64,000 nt of DNA from the NCBI RefSeq assembly GCF_025244905.1, contig NZ_CP104285.1, positions 4,588,001 through 4,652,000 on the forward strand, written 5' to 3'. Both the position numbers and the translations under genes were made by a program. Shown piece by piece: positions 1-9,536 of this stretch (positions within the stretch are counted from its first letter, which is position 1; each line of letters begins with the position of its first letter). Source of the DNA: Enterobacter mori (lineage in GTDB: Bacteria; Pseudomonadota; Gammaproteobacteria; Enterobacterales; Enterobacteriaceae). The notes under the pieces were generated by a model. That model saw only the letters and a list, made by a program, of their open reading frames with translations. It was not told the origin of the DNA and made no database searches.

Positions 1-525
1 GTCCAGCCGCTGAAAACGCTGATGGAAAACGACCCGGACTACAGCTTTGACATCCTCGAAGCGCGTCACGCCATCGAAACCAGCACCGCGTGGCACGCGG
101 CGATGCGGGCGACCGAGGCCGACAAAGAGAAGCTCAAAGCCTGCTTCGAAGCCACGCAAAGCAGCGACCCGGACATCGCCTCGCAGGCGGACGTGCGTTT
201 TCATCTGGCGATTGCCGAGGCGTCGCACAACGTCGTTCTGCTGCAGACCATGCGCGGGTTCTTCGACCTACTGCAATCCTCCGTGAAGCAGAGCCGCCAG
301 CGCATGTATCTGGTCCCGCCGGTTTTTGCTCAGCTAACCGAACAGCACGAGGCGGTGCTCGACGCCATACTTGCGGGTGATGCCGAGGCCGCGCGTAAAG
401 CGATGATGGCGCATCTCGGCTTCGTGCACACCACCATTAAACGATTCGATGAAGATCAGGCCCGACAGGCGCGCATTACCCGTCTGCCTGGCGACAACGA
501 TATTTCCAGGGAGAACAAAGCATGA
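1..525 (+). CDS. lldR: L-lactate operon regulator LldR, 3' part
   Basis: The gene runs in from the left edge, and 174 C-terminal residues are visible of a protein that is about 258 residues in E. coli. What remains is the all-helical FCD ligand-binding domain of a GntR-family regulator, with the conserved [18 protein letters not shown] and HLGFVHTTI segments whose Asp/His residues bind metal and effector in this family. The N-terminal winged-helix DNA-binding part lies outside the window. In E. coli LldR controls lldPRD in response to L-lactate. Its TGA overlaps the lldD ATG by four bases (ATGA), so the two are translationally coupled. Identity is supported by both sequence and neighbour. Confidence 0.93.
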   Translation, partial: VQPLKTLMENDPDYSFDILEARHAIETSTAWHAAMRATEADKEKLKACFEATQSSDPDIASQADVRFHLAIAEASHNVVLLQTMRGFFDLLQSSVKQSRQRMYLVPPVFAQLTEQHEAVLDAILAGDAEAARKAMMAHLGFVHTTIKRFDEDQARQARITRLPGDNDISRENKA

Positions 526-1709
526 TTATTTCAGCAGCCAGTGACTATCGCGCCGCGGCGCAGCGCATTTTGCCCCCGTTCCTGTTCCACTACATCGACG
601 GCGGGGCGTATGCCGAATACACCCTGCGCCGCAACGTGGAGGATCTGTCAGAAGTGGCCCTGCGCCAGCGCGTGCTGAAAAATATGTCTGACCTGAGCCT
701 TGAGACAAAACTATTCAACGAGACGCTCTCCATGCCGGTGGCGCTTGCGCCTGTCGGTTTATGCGGCATGTACGCCCGCCGTGGCGAAGTGCAGGCAGCG
801 GCAGCGGCGGACGCCAAGGGTATTCCGTTTACCCTCTCGACCGTTTCAGTTTGCCCGATTGAAGAAGTCGCGCCTACCATCAAGCGTCCGATGTGGTTCC
901 AGCTGTACGTCCTGCGCGATCGCGGCTTTATGCGTAACGCGCTGGAGCGCGCCAAAGCGGCGGGCTGCTCTACGCTGGTCTTTACCGTCGATATGCCGAC
1001 GCCCGGCGCACGCTATCGTGATGCCCACTCCGGCATGAGCGGCCCAAACGCCGCGCTGCGCCGCTACTGGCAGGCCGTCACCCACCCGCAGTGGGCGTGG
1101 GATGTGGGTCTGAACGGACGTCCACACGATCTGGGAAATATTTCAACCTATCTCGGCAAACCCACCGGACTGGAAGATTACATCGGCTGGCTGGCGAATA
1201 ACTTCGATCCGTCCATCTCGTGGAAAGACCTGGAGTGGATCCGCGAATTCTGGGACGGCCCGATGGTGATCAAAGGGATCCTCGATCCGGAAGATGCCCG
1301 CGACGCGGTGCGCTTCGGCGCCGATGGGATCGTGGTCTCGAACCACGGCGGACGCCAGCTCGACGGCGTGCTCTCTTCTGCCCGCGCGCTGCCTGCTATC
1401 GCAGATGCAGTGAAAGGGGACATCGCGATTCTGGCCGACAGCGGCATTCGTAATGGGCTGGACGTGGTGCGCATGATTGCCCTGGGCGCAGACAGCGTGC
1501 TGCTGGGTCGTGCATACCTTTACGCGCTGGCCACCAGCGGTCAGGCGGGCGTGGCGAACCTGCTGAACCTGATCGAGAAAGAGATGAAGGTGGCGATGAC
1601 GCTGACCGGTGCGAAGACGATTAGCGAGATCGGTAAAGATTCGCTGGTACAGGAATTGAGTAAACTGCCTGCGGCGCTGGCACCGCTGTCGCAAGGCAAC
1701 GCTGCTTAA
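522..1709 (+). CDS. lldD: FMN-dependent L-lactate dehydrogenase LldD
   Basis: 395 residues (E. coli 396). The enzyme oxidises L-lactate to pyruvate at the inner membrane and passes electrons to the quinone pool. It is an alpha-hydroxy-acid dehydrogenase with a TIM-barrel fold. The signature [10 protein letters not shown] is present, and its His is residue 275, the catalytic base of the family. Other FMN-contact segments such as LAPVG near residue 77 and LADSGIRNG near 305 are intact. The start overlaps the lldR stop by four bases. The gene is the last of the lld operon and is followed by an intergenic palindrome and trmL. Confidence 0.97.
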   Translation: MIISAASDYRAAAQRILPPFLFHYIDGGAYAEYTLRRNVEDLSEVALRQRVLKNMSDLSLETKLFNETLSMPVALAPVGLCGMYARRGEVQAAAAADAKGIPFTLSTVSVCPIEEVAPTIKRPMWFQLYVLRDRGFMRNALERAKAAGCSTLVFTVDMPTPGARYRDAHSGMSGPNAALRRYWQAVTHPQWAWDVGLNGRPHDLGNISTYLGKPTGLEDYIGWLANNFDPSISWKDLEWIREFWDGPMVIKGILDPEDARDAVRFGADGIVVSNHGGRQLDGVLSSARALPAIADAVKGDIAILADSGIRNGLDVVRMIALGADSVLLGRAYLYALATSGQAGVANLLNLIEKEMKVAMTLTGAKTISEIGKDSLVQELSKLPAALAPLSQGNAA

Positions 1710-1725
1710 GGAGTTGTGCGGTCTG

Positions 1726-1772
1726 ATCCCCTCACCCTGGCCCTCTCCCCAAAGGGGAAAGGGGATGCTATT
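1726..1772. repeat. Dispersed GC-rich palindrome (CCCTCACCC family)
   Basis: An imperfect palindrome in the lldD-trmL gap with the core CCCTCACCCTGGCCCTCTCC, a short loop and a complementary GGGGAAAGGGG arm. It is preceded by GTGCGGTCTGAT. The same pattern recurs near 28323, 32905, 42118 and 58056-58150, always between genes. It could act as an mRNA-stabilising or terminating hairpin. Confidence 0.75.
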
Positions 1773-1797
1773 CTGCCCCCGCAATTAAGGGGGCAGC

Positions 1798-2271
1798 ATG
1801 CTTAACATCGTTTTATTCGAACCAGAAATTCCACCCAATACCGGCAACATCATCCGACTGTGCGCCAACACCGGTTTTCGCCTGCATATCATTGAGCCGA
1901 TGGGCTTCACGTGGGACGACAAGCGCCTGCGTCGCGCGGGGCTGGATTACCATGAATTTACTGCCGTCGTTCGCCATCACGATTACGCCACGTTTCTGGA
2001 AGCCGAAAAACCGCAGCGCATGTTCGCCCTGACCACCAAAGGCACCCCAGCACACAGCGCCGTGAGCTATCAGGACGGGGATTATCTGATGTTTGGCCCG
2101 GAAACACGCGGCCTGCCGGCCACCATTCTTGATGCCTTGCCAGCCGAGCAAAAAATTCGTATTCCGATGATGCCGGACAGCCGCAGCATGAATCTGTCGA
2201 ATGCGGTGTCGGTAGTAGTGTATGAGGCGTGGCGCCAGTTGGGATACCCGGGCGCGGTACTGCGTAGCTGA
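1798..2271 (+). CDS. trmL: tRNA (cytidine/uridine-2'-O-)-methyltransferase TrmL
   Basis: 157 residues, the same length as E. coli TrmL (YibK). It is a minimal SPOUT-family methyltransferase that 2'-O-methylates the wobble base 34 of two tRNA-Leu species using S-adenosylmethionine. The knotted-fold signatures are visible: [15 protein letters not shown] at the N-terminus, GPETRGLP near residue 100, and a C-terminal segment of the [17 protein letters not shown] type that forms the trefoil-knot cofactor pocket. In E. coli it follows lldD as here, but the next genes there are cysE and gpsA. Here the next gene is ilvC on the opposite strand. Confidence 0.96.
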   Translation: MLNIVLFEPEIPPNTGNIIRLCANTGFRLHIIEPMGFTWDDKRLRRAGLDYHEFTAVVRHHDYATFLEAEKPQRMFALTTKGTPAHSAVSYQDGDYLMFGPETRGLPATILDALPAEQKIRIPMMPDSRSMNLSNAVSVVVYEAWRQLGYPGAVLRS

Positions 2272-2276
2272 AACAT

Positions 2277-2300
2277 ATCGGGTGGCTTTCGCCACCCGAT
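2277..2300. terminator. Bidirectional hairpin between trmL and ilvC
   Basis: A near-perfect inverted repeat ATCGGGTGGC-TTTC-GCCACCCGAT lies between the convergent stops of trmL and ilvC. There is no long U-run on either side, so it may be an RNA-stabilising hairpin as much as an intrinsic terminator. Confidence 0.7.
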
Positions 2301-2309
2301 TGATTACGC

Positions 2310-3785
2310 TTAACCTGCTACCGCGATACGTTTCATATCGGTCATGTAGCCGCGCAGCTTCTGGCCCACTTTCTCGATTTCGTGGCTGCGGATCGCGTCG
2401 TTTACGTCACGCAGCTGCGCGTTGTCAACCGCACCTTCCGCAATCGCTTTGCCCAGATCGCCTGCCTGCAGAGAGGTCATAAACTCTTTCAGCAGCGGTA
2501 CGCAGGCGTAAGAGAACAGGTAGTTACCGTATTCTGCGGTATCAGAGATAACCACGTTCATTTCATACAGACGCTTACGGGCGATGGTGTTCGCGATAAG
2601 CGGCAGTTCGTGCAGTGATTCATAGTATGCAGACTCTTCGATGATGCCGGAATCCACCATGGTTTCGAATGCCAGCTCAACGCCTGCTTTCACCATCGCG
2701 ATCATCAGTACGCCTTTATCGAAGTACTCCTGCTCGCTGATTTTGCCGTCGAACTGTGCCGCGTTTTCAAACGCGGTTTTACCGGTCTCTTCGCGCCAGG
2801 TCAGCAGGTTTTTATCGTCGTTCGCCCAGTCCGCCATCATGCCGGAAGAGAACTCGCCGGAGATGATGTCGTCCATGTGTTTCTGGAACAGCGGTGCCAT
2901 GATGGTTTTCAGCTGTTCAGACAGCGCGTAAGCACGCAGTTTTGCCGGGTTGGACAGACGGTCCATCATCAGCGTAATGCCGCCCTGCTTCAGCGCTTCG
3001 GTGATGGTTTCCCAGCCGAACTGAATCAGTTTTTCCGCGTAGGACGGGTCGGTGCCTTCTTCCACCAGCTTGTCAAAGCACAGCAGAGAACCGGCCTGCA
3101 GCATGCCGCACAGAATGGTCTGCTCGCCCATCAGGTCAGATTTCACTTCAGCAACGAAGGACGATTCCAGAACGCCCGCACGGTGGCCGCCGGTCGCCGC
3201 TGCCCATGCCTTGGCAATCGCCATGCCTTCGCCTTTCGGATCGTTTTCCGGGTGAACCGCGATCAGGGTCGGCACGCCGAAGCCGCGTTTGTACTCTTCG
3301 CGGACTTCGGTACCCGGGCACTTCGGCGCCACCATCACTACGGTGATGTCTTTACGGATCTGCTCGCCCACTTCAACGATGTTGAAGCCGTGAGAGTAAC
3401 CCAGCGCGGCGCCGTCTTTCATCAGCGGCTGTACGGAACGCACAACGTCTGAGTGCTGCTTGTCTGGCGTCAGGTTAACCACCAGATCCGCCTGCGGGAT
3501 CAGCTCTTCGTAGGTACCCACTTTGAAGCCGTTTTCGGTCGCTTTACGCCAGGAAGCACGCTTCTCAGCAATCGCTTCTTTACGCAGGGCGTAAGAGATA
3601 TCCAGCCCGGAGTCACGCATGTTCAGGCCCTGGTTCAGACCCTGTGCGCCACAGCCGACGATGACCACTTTTTTACCCTGAAGGTAGCTCGCGCCATCGG
3701 CAAATTCATCGCGCGCCATGAAGCGGCATTTGCCCAGCTGCGCCAGCTGCTGGCGCAAGTTCAGTGTATTAAAGTAGTTAGCCAT
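2310..3785 (-). CDS. ilvC: Ketol-acid reductoisomerase IlvC
   Basis: 491 residues, the long class II form typical of enterobacteria. It catalyses the Mg-dependent alkyl shift and NADPH-dependent reduction of acetolactate or acetohydroxybutyrate, the second common step of valine and isoleucine synthesis. The nucleotide-binding motif [10 protein letters not shown] lies near residues 45-54, and two copies of the knotted C-terminal domain follow, with acidic metal ligands in segments such as [11 protein letters not shown]. It is transcribed divergently from its activator gene ilvY across about 150 bases. In E. coli it is induced by its own substrates through IlvY. The 3' neighbour trmL is unusual. 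Confidence 0.98.
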   Translation of the reverse strand: MANYFNTLNLRQQLAQLGKCRFMARDEFADGASYLQGKKVVIVGCGAQGLNQGLNMRDSGLDISYALRKEAIAEKRASWRKATENGFKVGTYEELIPQADLVVNLTPDKQHSDVVRSVQPLMKDGAALGYSHGFNIVEVGEQIRKDITVVMVAPKCPGTEVREEYKRGFGVPTLIAVHPENDPKGEGMAIAKAWAAATGGHRAGVLESSFVAEVKSDLMGEQTILCGMLQAGSLLCFDKLVEEGTDPSYAEKLIQFGWETITEALKQGGITLMMDRLSNPAKLRAYALSEQLKTIMAPLFQKHMDDIISGEFSSGMMADWANDDKNLLTWREETGKTAFENAAQFDGKISEQEYFDKGVLMIAMVKAGVELAFETMVDSGIIEESAYYESLHELPLIANTIARKRLYEMNVVISDTAEYGNYLFSYACVPLLKEFMTSLQAGDLGKAIAEGAVDNAQLRDVNDAIRSHEIEKVGQKLRGYMTDMKRIAVAG

Positions 3786-3937
3786 GGGTGATACCTCGTG
3801 ATGTTGTGTGTCTTATTGTTCGGTTCGCGTTTCAGCGAGAATGTACCCACATTACAACAGGAAATTTATTGCGGAAATTGATATATTCACAACGTCACGT
3901 TGCAATTTTTGCAATGTAAAAAGAGGGAGTGGAATCG
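3786..3937. promoter_or_regulatory. ilvC/ilvY divergent control region with IlvY-type operator
   Basis: An AT-rich gap between the ilvC and ilvY starts. The clearest signal is the dyad TTGCAATTTTTGCAA at 3900-3914, next to the ilvY start. A second half-similar stretch (ATTGCGGAAATTGATATATT) starts near 3869. Tandem operators of this sort are what IlvY, a LysR-type activator, uses in E. coli to repress itself and to activate ilvC when acetolactate is present. Assignment to IlvY is by position and family knowledge. Confidence 0.65.
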
Positions 3938-4828
3938 GTGGATTTACGCGATCTGAAAATGTTCCTGCATCTGGCGGAAAGCCGCCACTTTGGCCGCAGC
4001 GCCCGGGCGATGCACGTCAGCCCCTCCACGCTTTCACGCCAGATCCAGCGCCTTGAGGAAGACCTCGGCCAGCCCCTTTTTGTGCGCGATAACCGCACCG
4101 TCACCCTCACCGAAGCCGGTGAAGAGCTGCGCGTCTTTGCCCAGCAGACCTTGTTGCAGTACCAGCAACTGCGACACACCATCGACCAGCAAGGACCGTC
4201 GCTTTCCGGCGAGCTGCATATTTTCTGCTCCGTGACCGCCGCCTATAGCCATCTGCCGCCCATCCTCGATCGCTTTCGCGCGGAACATCCGTCGGTCGAA
4301 ATTAAGCTCACGACCGGTGATGCCGCAGATGCGATGGAAAAAGTGGTAACGGGCGAAGCGGATCTCGCCATTGCCGGAAAGCCCGAAACCCTGCCGGGCG
4401 CAGTGGCGTTCTCGATGCTGGAAAATCTGGCGGTGGTGCTGATTGCCCCCGCGCTGCCCTGCCCGGTGCGTAATCAGGTGTCGGTGGAAAAACCGGACTG
4501 GTCCACGGTGCCGTTTATCATGGCCGATCAGGGCCCGGTTCGCCGCCGCATTGAGCTGTGGTTCCGCCGTCAGAAGATCAGCAACCCGTCAATTTACGCC
4601 ACGGTCAGCGGCCATGAGGCGATGGTGTCTATGGTGGCGCTGGGCTGCGGCGTGGCGCTGCTGCCGGAAGTGGTGCTGGACAACAGCCCGGAACCGGTAC
4701 GCAATCGCGTGATGATTCTGGAGCGCAGCGACGAGAAGACGCCGTTTGAGCTTGGCGTGTGTGCACAAAAAAAGCGGCTGCATGAGCCGCTTATTGATGC
4801 GTTCTGGACGATATTGCCCAATCATTAG
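3938..4828 (+). CDS. ilvY: LysR-type activator of ilvC, IlvY
   Basis: 296 residues from a GTG start. I chose the GTG at 3938 over the one at 3929 because GAGGGAG at 3923-3929 then sits eight bases upstream and the protein begins MDLRDLK as in E. coli (297 residues). The N-terminal LysR helix-turn-helix (HFGRSARAMHVSPSTLSRQI) spans about residues 14-35, followed by the two-lobed effector domain that binds acetolactate or acetohydroxybutyrate. It is divergent from its target ilvC. A palindrome separates its 3' end from the convergent ilvA. Confidence 0.96.
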   Translation: MDLRDLKMFLHLAESRHFGRSARAMHVSPSTLSRQIQRLEEDLGQPLFVRDNRTVTLTEAGEELRVFAQQTLLQYQQLRHTIDQQGPSLSGELHIFCSVTAAYSHLPPILDRFRAEHPSVEIKLTTGDAADAMEKVVTGEADLAIAGKPETLPGAVAFSMLENLAVVLIAPALPCPVRNQVSVEKPDWSTVPFIMADQGPVRRRIELWFRRQKISNPSIYATVSGHEAMVSMVALGCGVALLPEVVLDNSPEPVRNRVMILERSDEKTPFELGVCAQKKRLHEPLIDAFWTILPNH

Positions 4829-4829
4829 A

Positions 4830-4862
4830 GTCGGGTGGCGCTTCGCTTACCCGACCTACGAT
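4830..4862. repeat. REP/PU-type palindrome
   Basis: A single unit, GTCGGGTGGCG-CTTCG-CTTACCCGAC followed by CTACGA, between the convergent ilvY and ilvA. It belongs to the enterobacterial repetitive extragenic palindromes also found near 24489, 29785, 35820, 38584, 54979 and 62087. It probably acts as the 3' hairpin of the ilv operon transcript. Confidence 0.8.
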
Positions 4863-4866
4863 CCGA

Positions 4867-6411
4867 TTACCCTGCGAGGAAGAAGCGGAACGCCGGGTTG
4901 TGGGTTTCGTCATGACACTCATAGCCCAGCTCGTTCAGCCGCGTTTCGAAATCCGGCTCGTGCTCGCCCAGTTCGAACGCCGCCAGCACGCGGCCATAGT
5001 CGGTGCCGTGGCTGCGGTAGTGGAACAGGGAGATGTTCCAGTGCGTTCCAAGAGTGTGCAGGAACTTGAGCAACGCGCCCGGCGATTCCGGGAACTCAAA
5101 GCTGAACAGACGTTCCCTGAGCGGCTTCGATGGACGCCCACCGACCATGTAACGCACGTGCAGCTTCGCCATCTCGTCGTCAGAGAGATCGACTACGCTG
5201 TAGCCACCCTCATGCAGCAGGTTGAGGATCTCTTTGCGCTCCTCCACGCCGCGGCTCAGGCGCACGCCGACAAAAATACAGGCGTCTTTGGCATCGGCAA
5301 AACGGTAGTTAAACTCCGTCACCGAACGACCGCCCAGCAGCTGGCAGAACTTCAGGAAGCTGCCCTTCTCTTCCGGAATGGTCACCGCCAGCAGGGCTTC
5401 ACGCTGCTCGCCCAGCTCACAGCGCTCGGAAACGTAGCGCAGACCGTGGAAGTTCACGTTCGCACCGGAAAGCACGTGCGCCAGACGCTCGCCGCGGATG
5501 TTGTGCTGCGCGATGTATTTTTTCATGCCCGCCAGCGCCAGCGCGCCGGACGGTTCCGCCACTGCACGCACATCCTCGAACAGATCCTTCATTGCCGCGC
5601 AGATCGCATCGCTATCAACCGTGACGATATCGTCAAGATATTCCTGGCACAGGCGGAAGGTTTCATCCCCGATGCGCTTCACCGCCACGCCCTCGGCAAA
5701 CAGCCCGACGCGCGGCAGGTCTACCGGATGACCCGCATCCAGCGCCGCCTTCAGGCAGGCAGAGTCTTCCGCTTCAACGGCGATGACCTTGATCTGCGGC
5801 ATCAGCTGTTTGATCAACACCGCCACGCCTGCGGCTAAGCCACCGCCGCCTACCGGGACGAAGACGCGGTCAAGATGGGCATCCTGCTGCAGCAGTTCAA
5901 GCGCCAGCGTGCCCTGACCGGCAATCACCATCGGGTGATCAAACGGCGGTACCCAGGTGAAACCCTGCTGCTGCGCCAGCTCGATCGCTTTGGCTTTTGC
6001 TTCGTCGAAGTTGGCACCGTGGAGCAGCACTTCACCGCCGAAACCGCGCACCGCATCGACTTTGATGTCTGCGGTAGCAACCGGCATCACGATCAGCGCC
6101 TTCAGCCCTAAACGGGCAGACGAGAACGCCACGCCCTGGGCGTGGTTGCCCGCCGACGCGGTAATCACCCCGCGCGCCTTCTGCTCGTCGGTCAGCCCGG
6201 CCATCATCGCGTAGGCGCCGCGCAGCTTGAAGCTGTGCACCGGCTGACGGTCTTCGCGCTTCACCAGAATCACGTTATCGAGGCGAGAAGAGAGTTTTTC
6301 CATTTTCTGCAGGGGCGTGACCTGCACCGCTTCATAGACCGGCGCGCGTAGCACCGCTCTCAGGTATTCCGCCCCCTCAGGGGCGGCGGATAAGGGTTGC
6401 GACTCAGCCAT
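4867..6411 (-). CDS. ilvA: Threonine deaminase, biosynthetic, IlvA
   Basis: 514 residues, as in E. coli. This PLP enzyme converts threonine to 2-oxobutyrate and ammonia, the committed step of isoleucine synthesis, and is inhibited by isoleucine. The PLP lysine is K62 in HSFKLRGAY. The glycine-rich phosphate loop is VPVGGGGLAAG near residues 185-195. Two ACT-like regulatory domains occupy the last 180 or so residues. It is the last gene of ilvGMEDA, and only two bases separate it from the ilvD stop. Confidence 0.98.
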   Translation of the reverse strand: MAESQPLSAAPEGAEYLRAVLRAPVYEAVQVTPLQKMEKLSSRLDNVILVKREDRQPVHSFKLRGAYAMMAGLTDEQKARGVITASAGNHAQGVAFSSARLGLKALIVMPVATADIKVDAVRGFGGEVLLHGANFDEAKAKAIELAQQQGFTWVPPFDHPMVIAGQGTLALELLQQDAHLDRVFVPVGGGGLAAGVAVLIKQLMPQIKVIAVEAEDSACLKAALDAGHPVDLPRVGLFAEGVAVKRIGDETFRLCQEYLDDIVTVDSDAICAAMKDLFEDVRAVAEPSGALALAGMKKYIAQHNIRGERLAHVLSGANVNFHGLRYVSERCELGEQREALLAVTIPEEKGSFLKFCQLLGGRSVTEFNYRFADAKDACIFVGVRLSRGVEERKEILNLLHEGGYSVVDLSDDEMAKLHVRYMVGGRPSKPLRERLFSFEFPESPGALLKFLHTLGTHWNISLFHYRSHGTDYGRVLAAFELGEHEPDFETRLNELGYECHDETHNPAFRFFLAG

Positions 6412-6413
6412 CG

Positions 6414-8264
6414 TTAGCCCCCAAGTTTAGATTTATCGCGCACCGCGCCTTTATCTGCACTGGTGGCAAGGCTAGCGTAGGCGCGCAGGGCGAAGGAGAC
6501 TTCACGCTGGCGGTCTTTCGGCGTCCAGGCTTTGTCGCCGCGCGCTTCCTGCGCTTCACGACGGGCCGCGATTTCCTGGTTGCTCAGCTTGAGCTGAATA
6601 CCGCGATTCGGAATGTCGATTTCGATCAGGTCACCGTCTTCGATGATCGCAATATTGCCGCCGCTTGCCGCTTCGGGGGAGACGTGGCCAATGGAGAGGC
6701 CTGACGTGCCGCCAGAGAAACGCCCGTCGGTGATCAGCGCGCAGGCTTTGCCGAGGCCCATCGATTTCAGGAAGGTGGTCGGGTAGAGCATCTCCTGCAT
6801 GCCCGGACCGCCTTTCGGCCCTTCGTAGCGAATGACCACCACGTCGCCTTCCACCACTTTGCCGCCGAGGATGGCGTCTACCGCCTCATCCTGACTTTCA
6901 TACACTTTTGCCGGACCGGTGAATTTGAGGATGCTGTCGTCCACGCCAGCGGTTTTCACGATGCAGCCATTTTCCGCAAAGTTACCGTACAGCACGGCCA
7001 GGCCGCCGTCTTTGCTGTAGGCGTGTTCCAGCGAGCGGATGCAGCCTTCGGCGCGATCGTCATCCAGCGTGTCCCAGCGGCAGTCCTGCGAGAACGCCTG
7101 GGTGGTGCGGATGCCCGCCGGACCGGCGCGATACATGTTTTTCACCGCGTCGTCTTTGGTCAGCATGACGTCGTACTGCTCCAGCGACTCCGGCAGCGTC
7201 AGGCCGAGCACGTTTTTCACGTCGCGGTTCAGCAGCCCGGCGCGATCCAGCTCGCCGAGGATACCAATCACGCCACCCGCACGGTGGACATCTTCCATGT
7301 GGTACTTCTGGGTACTCGGCGCGACTTTACACAGCTGCGGCACTTTACGGGAGAGCTTGTCGATGTCGCTCATGGTGAAGTCGATTTCGGCTTCCTGCGC
7401 GGCGGCCAGCAGGTGCAGAACGGTGTTGGTGGAACCGCCCATGGCGATATCCAGCGTCATGGCGTTCTCGAACGCCGCTTTGCTGGCGATGCTGCGCGGC
7501 AGCGCGCTGGCGTCGTCCTGCTCGTAGTAGCGCTTAGTCAGCTCAACGATGCGTTTACCGGCATTGAGGAACAGCTGCTTACGGTCGGCATGGGTCGCCA
7601 GCAGCGAGCCGTTGCCCGGCTGAGACAGACCCAGCGCTTCGGTCAGGCAGTTCATGGAGTTGGCGGTGAACATCCCGGAACAGGAGCCGCAGGTCGGACA
7701 CGCGGAGCGCTCAACCTGGTCGCTCTGCTCGTCAGAAACTTTCGGGTCCGCGCCCTGGATCATCGCATCAACCAGGTCGAGCTTGATGATTTTGTCGGAG
7801 AGCTTGGTTTTCCCCGCTTCCATTGGACCACCGGAGACGAAGATCACCGGGATATTCAGGCGCAGGGAGGCCATCAGCATCCCCGGGGTGATTTTGTCGC
7901 AGTTGGAGATACAGACCATCGCATCGGCGCAGTGGGCGTTAACCATGTACTCAACCGAGTCGGCGATCAGCTCGCGCGACGGCAGTGAATAAAGCATGCC
8001 CCCGTGGCCCATCGCGATACCGTCATCCACCGCAATGGTGTTGAACTCTTTCGCCACGCCGCCGGAAGCTTCGATTTGCTCGGCAACCAGTTTGCCCAGA
8101 TCGCGCAGGTGCACGTGGCCCGGTACGAACTGGGTGAAGGAGTTCACCACGGCGATAATTGGCTTGCCGAAATCGGCGTCGGTCATTCCGGTGGCGCGCC
8201 ACAGTGCGCGTGCACCCGCCATGTTACGGCCGTGGGTGGTGGTGGCTGAACGATACTTAGGCAT
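6414..8264 (-). CDS. ilvD: Dihydroxy-acid dehydratase IlvD
   Basis: 616 residues, as in E. coli. It dehydrates 2,3-dihydroxy-isovalerate and its methyl homologue to the 2-oxo acids of valine and isoleucine synthesis. The cysteines expected to hold the oxygen-sensitive iron-sulphur cluster are visible in [12 protein letters not shown] (about residues 119-130) and [19 protein letters not shown] (about 192-210). The C-terminal swivelling domain contains [20 protein letters not shown]. It lies within ilvGMEDA, 60 bases after ilvE and two before ilvA. Confidence 0.98.
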   Translation of the reverse strand: MPKYRSATTTHGRNMAGARALWRATGMTDADFGKPIIAVVNSFTQFVPGHVHLRDLGKLVAEQIEASGGVAKEFNTIAVDDGIAMGHGGMLYSLPSRELIADSVEYMVNAHCADAMVCISNCDKITPGMLMASLRLNIPVIFVSGGPMEAGKTKLSDKIIKLDLVDAMIQGADPKVSDEQSDQVERSACPTCGSCSGMFTANSMNCLTEALGLSQPGNGSLLATHADRKQLFLNAGKRIVELTKRYYEQDDASALPRSIASKAAFENAMTLDIAMGGSTNTVLHLLAAAQEAEIDFTMSDIDKLSRKVPQLCKVAPSTQKYHMEDVHRAGGVIGILGELDRAGLLNRDVKNVLGLTLPESLEQYDVMLTKDDAVKNMYRAGPAGIRTTQAFSQDCRWDTLDDDRAEGCIRSLEHAYSKDGGLAVLYGNFAENGCIVKTAGVDDSILKFTGPAKVYESQDEAVDAILGGKVVEGDVVVIRYEGPKGGPGMQEMLYPTTFLKSMGLGKACALITDGRFSGGTSGLSIGHVSPEAASGGNIAIIEDGDLIEIDIPNRGIQLKLSNQEIAARREAQEARGDKAWTPKDRQREVSFALRAYASLATSADKGAVRDKSKLGG

Positions 8265-8324
8265 GCTTTATTTACTCCCGTCTGACGATTTAATGGGACG
8301 GTGCGTGCCGTCCCAAATTTATAT

Positions 8325-9254
8325 TTAGTGATTAACCTGATCCAACCAGCCGTATTTATCTTCCGTTTCACCGGTGAAGAGGCCAAAGAACGCTTGCTGA
8401 ATGCGTTTGGTGACTGGGCCACAGCGGCCCTCGCCCACCTGGATACCGTCTACACTGCGCACCGGCGTAATTTCAGCCGCGGTACCGGACATGAACACTT
8501 CATCGGCCAGATACAAGGATTCGCGGGACAGTACCTGCTCGCGCACTTCGATACCCAGATCTTTTGCCAGCTTAATGATGGCGTCGCGGGTGATGCCCGG
8601 CAGCGCGGAGGAGGTGAACGGCGGGGTGAACAGAATGCCGTCTTTTACTTCAAACAGGTTTTCGCCCGCACCTTCGGAGATGTAGCCGTTCACGTCCAGG
8701 GCGATACCTTCCTGATAGCCGTGGCGGCGCGCTTCGCTACCGACCAGCAGGGAAGAAAGGTAGTTTCCGCCCGCTTTCGCGGCGGTCGGGATGGTGTTTG
8801 GCGCGACGCGGTTCCAGGAAGAAACCATTGCGTCGATCCCCTGCTCCAGGGCTTCTGCACCCAGGTAGGCACCCCATGGGAACGCGGCAATGATCACATC
8901 GGTGTTGTAACCGGCTGGCGGGTTCACGCCCATGCCGACGTCGCCCACGAAGACCAGCGGACGAATATAGGCGCTGGTCAGGTTGTTTTTACGGATCACC
9001 TCGCGGCAGGCTTCCATCAGCTCATCAACGCTTTGAGAAACCGGGAAACGATAAATTTTGGCTGAGTCATGCAGACGCTGCATGTGTTCACGATGGCGGA
9101 ACACCACTGGTCCTTTGTGAGAATCGTAGCAACGGATGCCTTCAAACACGGAGGTACCGTAGTGCAGCGCGTGGGACATCACGTGGACCTTCGCGTCCTC
9201 CCAGCGAACCATCTCACCGTTGAACCAAATGTAATCAGCTTTTTTTGTCGTCAT
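8325..9254 (-). CDS. ilvE: Branched-chain amino acid aminotransferase IlvE
   Basis: 309 residues, as in E. coli. This fold-type IV PLP enzyme performs the last, reversible transamination in valine, isoleucine and leucine synthesis. The PLP lysine lies in TAAKAGGNYLSS near residue 160. The segments GYISEGAGENLF and SGTAAEITPV that shape the cofactor pocket are intact. It is placed between ilvM and ilvD in the attenuated operon. Confidence 0.98.
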   Translation of the reverse strand: MTTKKADYIWFNGEMVRWEDAKVHVMSHALHYGTSVFEGIRCYDSHKGPVVFRHREHMQRLHDSAKIYRFPVSQSVDELMEACREVIRKNNLTSAYIRPLVFVGDVGMGVNPPAGYNTDVIIAAFPWGAYLGAEALEQGIDAMVSSWNRVAPNTIPTAAKAGGNYLSSLLVGSEARRHGYQEGIALDVNGYISEGAGENLFEVKDGILFTPPFTSSALPGITRDAIIKLAKDLGIEVREQVLSRESLYLADEVFMSGTAAEITPVRSVDGIQVGEGRCGPVTKRIQQAFFGLFTGETEDKYGWLDQVNH

Positions 9255-9272
9255 TTTTTCGTCCTGTCACGC

Positions 9273-9536
9273 TTAAGCGCGGATTTGTTGTGATGTGGTT
9301 GTGCTCTGGCAGATGGCAACATGGGCAACGTCTACCAGTTTTGATAATTGGCTAAACAGTAAGTCGACCGGCCTCGGGCTGGCAACGGTTAATTCGATAC
9401 TGATGTTCCGGGCGTCTGTGGCCGTTTCCATATTCATAGAGCAAATCTGAAAACCACGATGACGCACCACGCGCAAAACGCGCTCTAAGGTTTCCGGGTT
9501 GAAGCGAGCCTGTACGGCGACCTGATGCTGCATCAT
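9273..9536 (-). CDS. ilvM: Acetolactate synthase II small subunit IlvM
   Basis: 87 residues, as in E. coli. It is the regulatory subunit of acetohydroxyacid synthase isozyme II: one ACT domain with the opening [22 protein letters not shown] followed by [10 protein letters not shown]. In E. coli the isozyme II holoenzyme is insensitive to valine. Its ATG overlaps the ilvG stop by four bases (ATGA), which fits 1:1 translation with the large subunit. Confidence 0.96.
   Translation of the reverse strand: MMQHQVAVQARFNPETLERVLRVVRHRGFQICSMNMETATDARNISIELTVASPRPVDLLFSQLSKLVDVAHVAICQSTTTSQQIRA

Noticed and set aside
7023..7988. A 321-residue plus-strand frame opposite ilvD
   Set aside because: Antisense shadow with Gln/His/Arg-rich composition; ilvD is fully conserved on the other strand.
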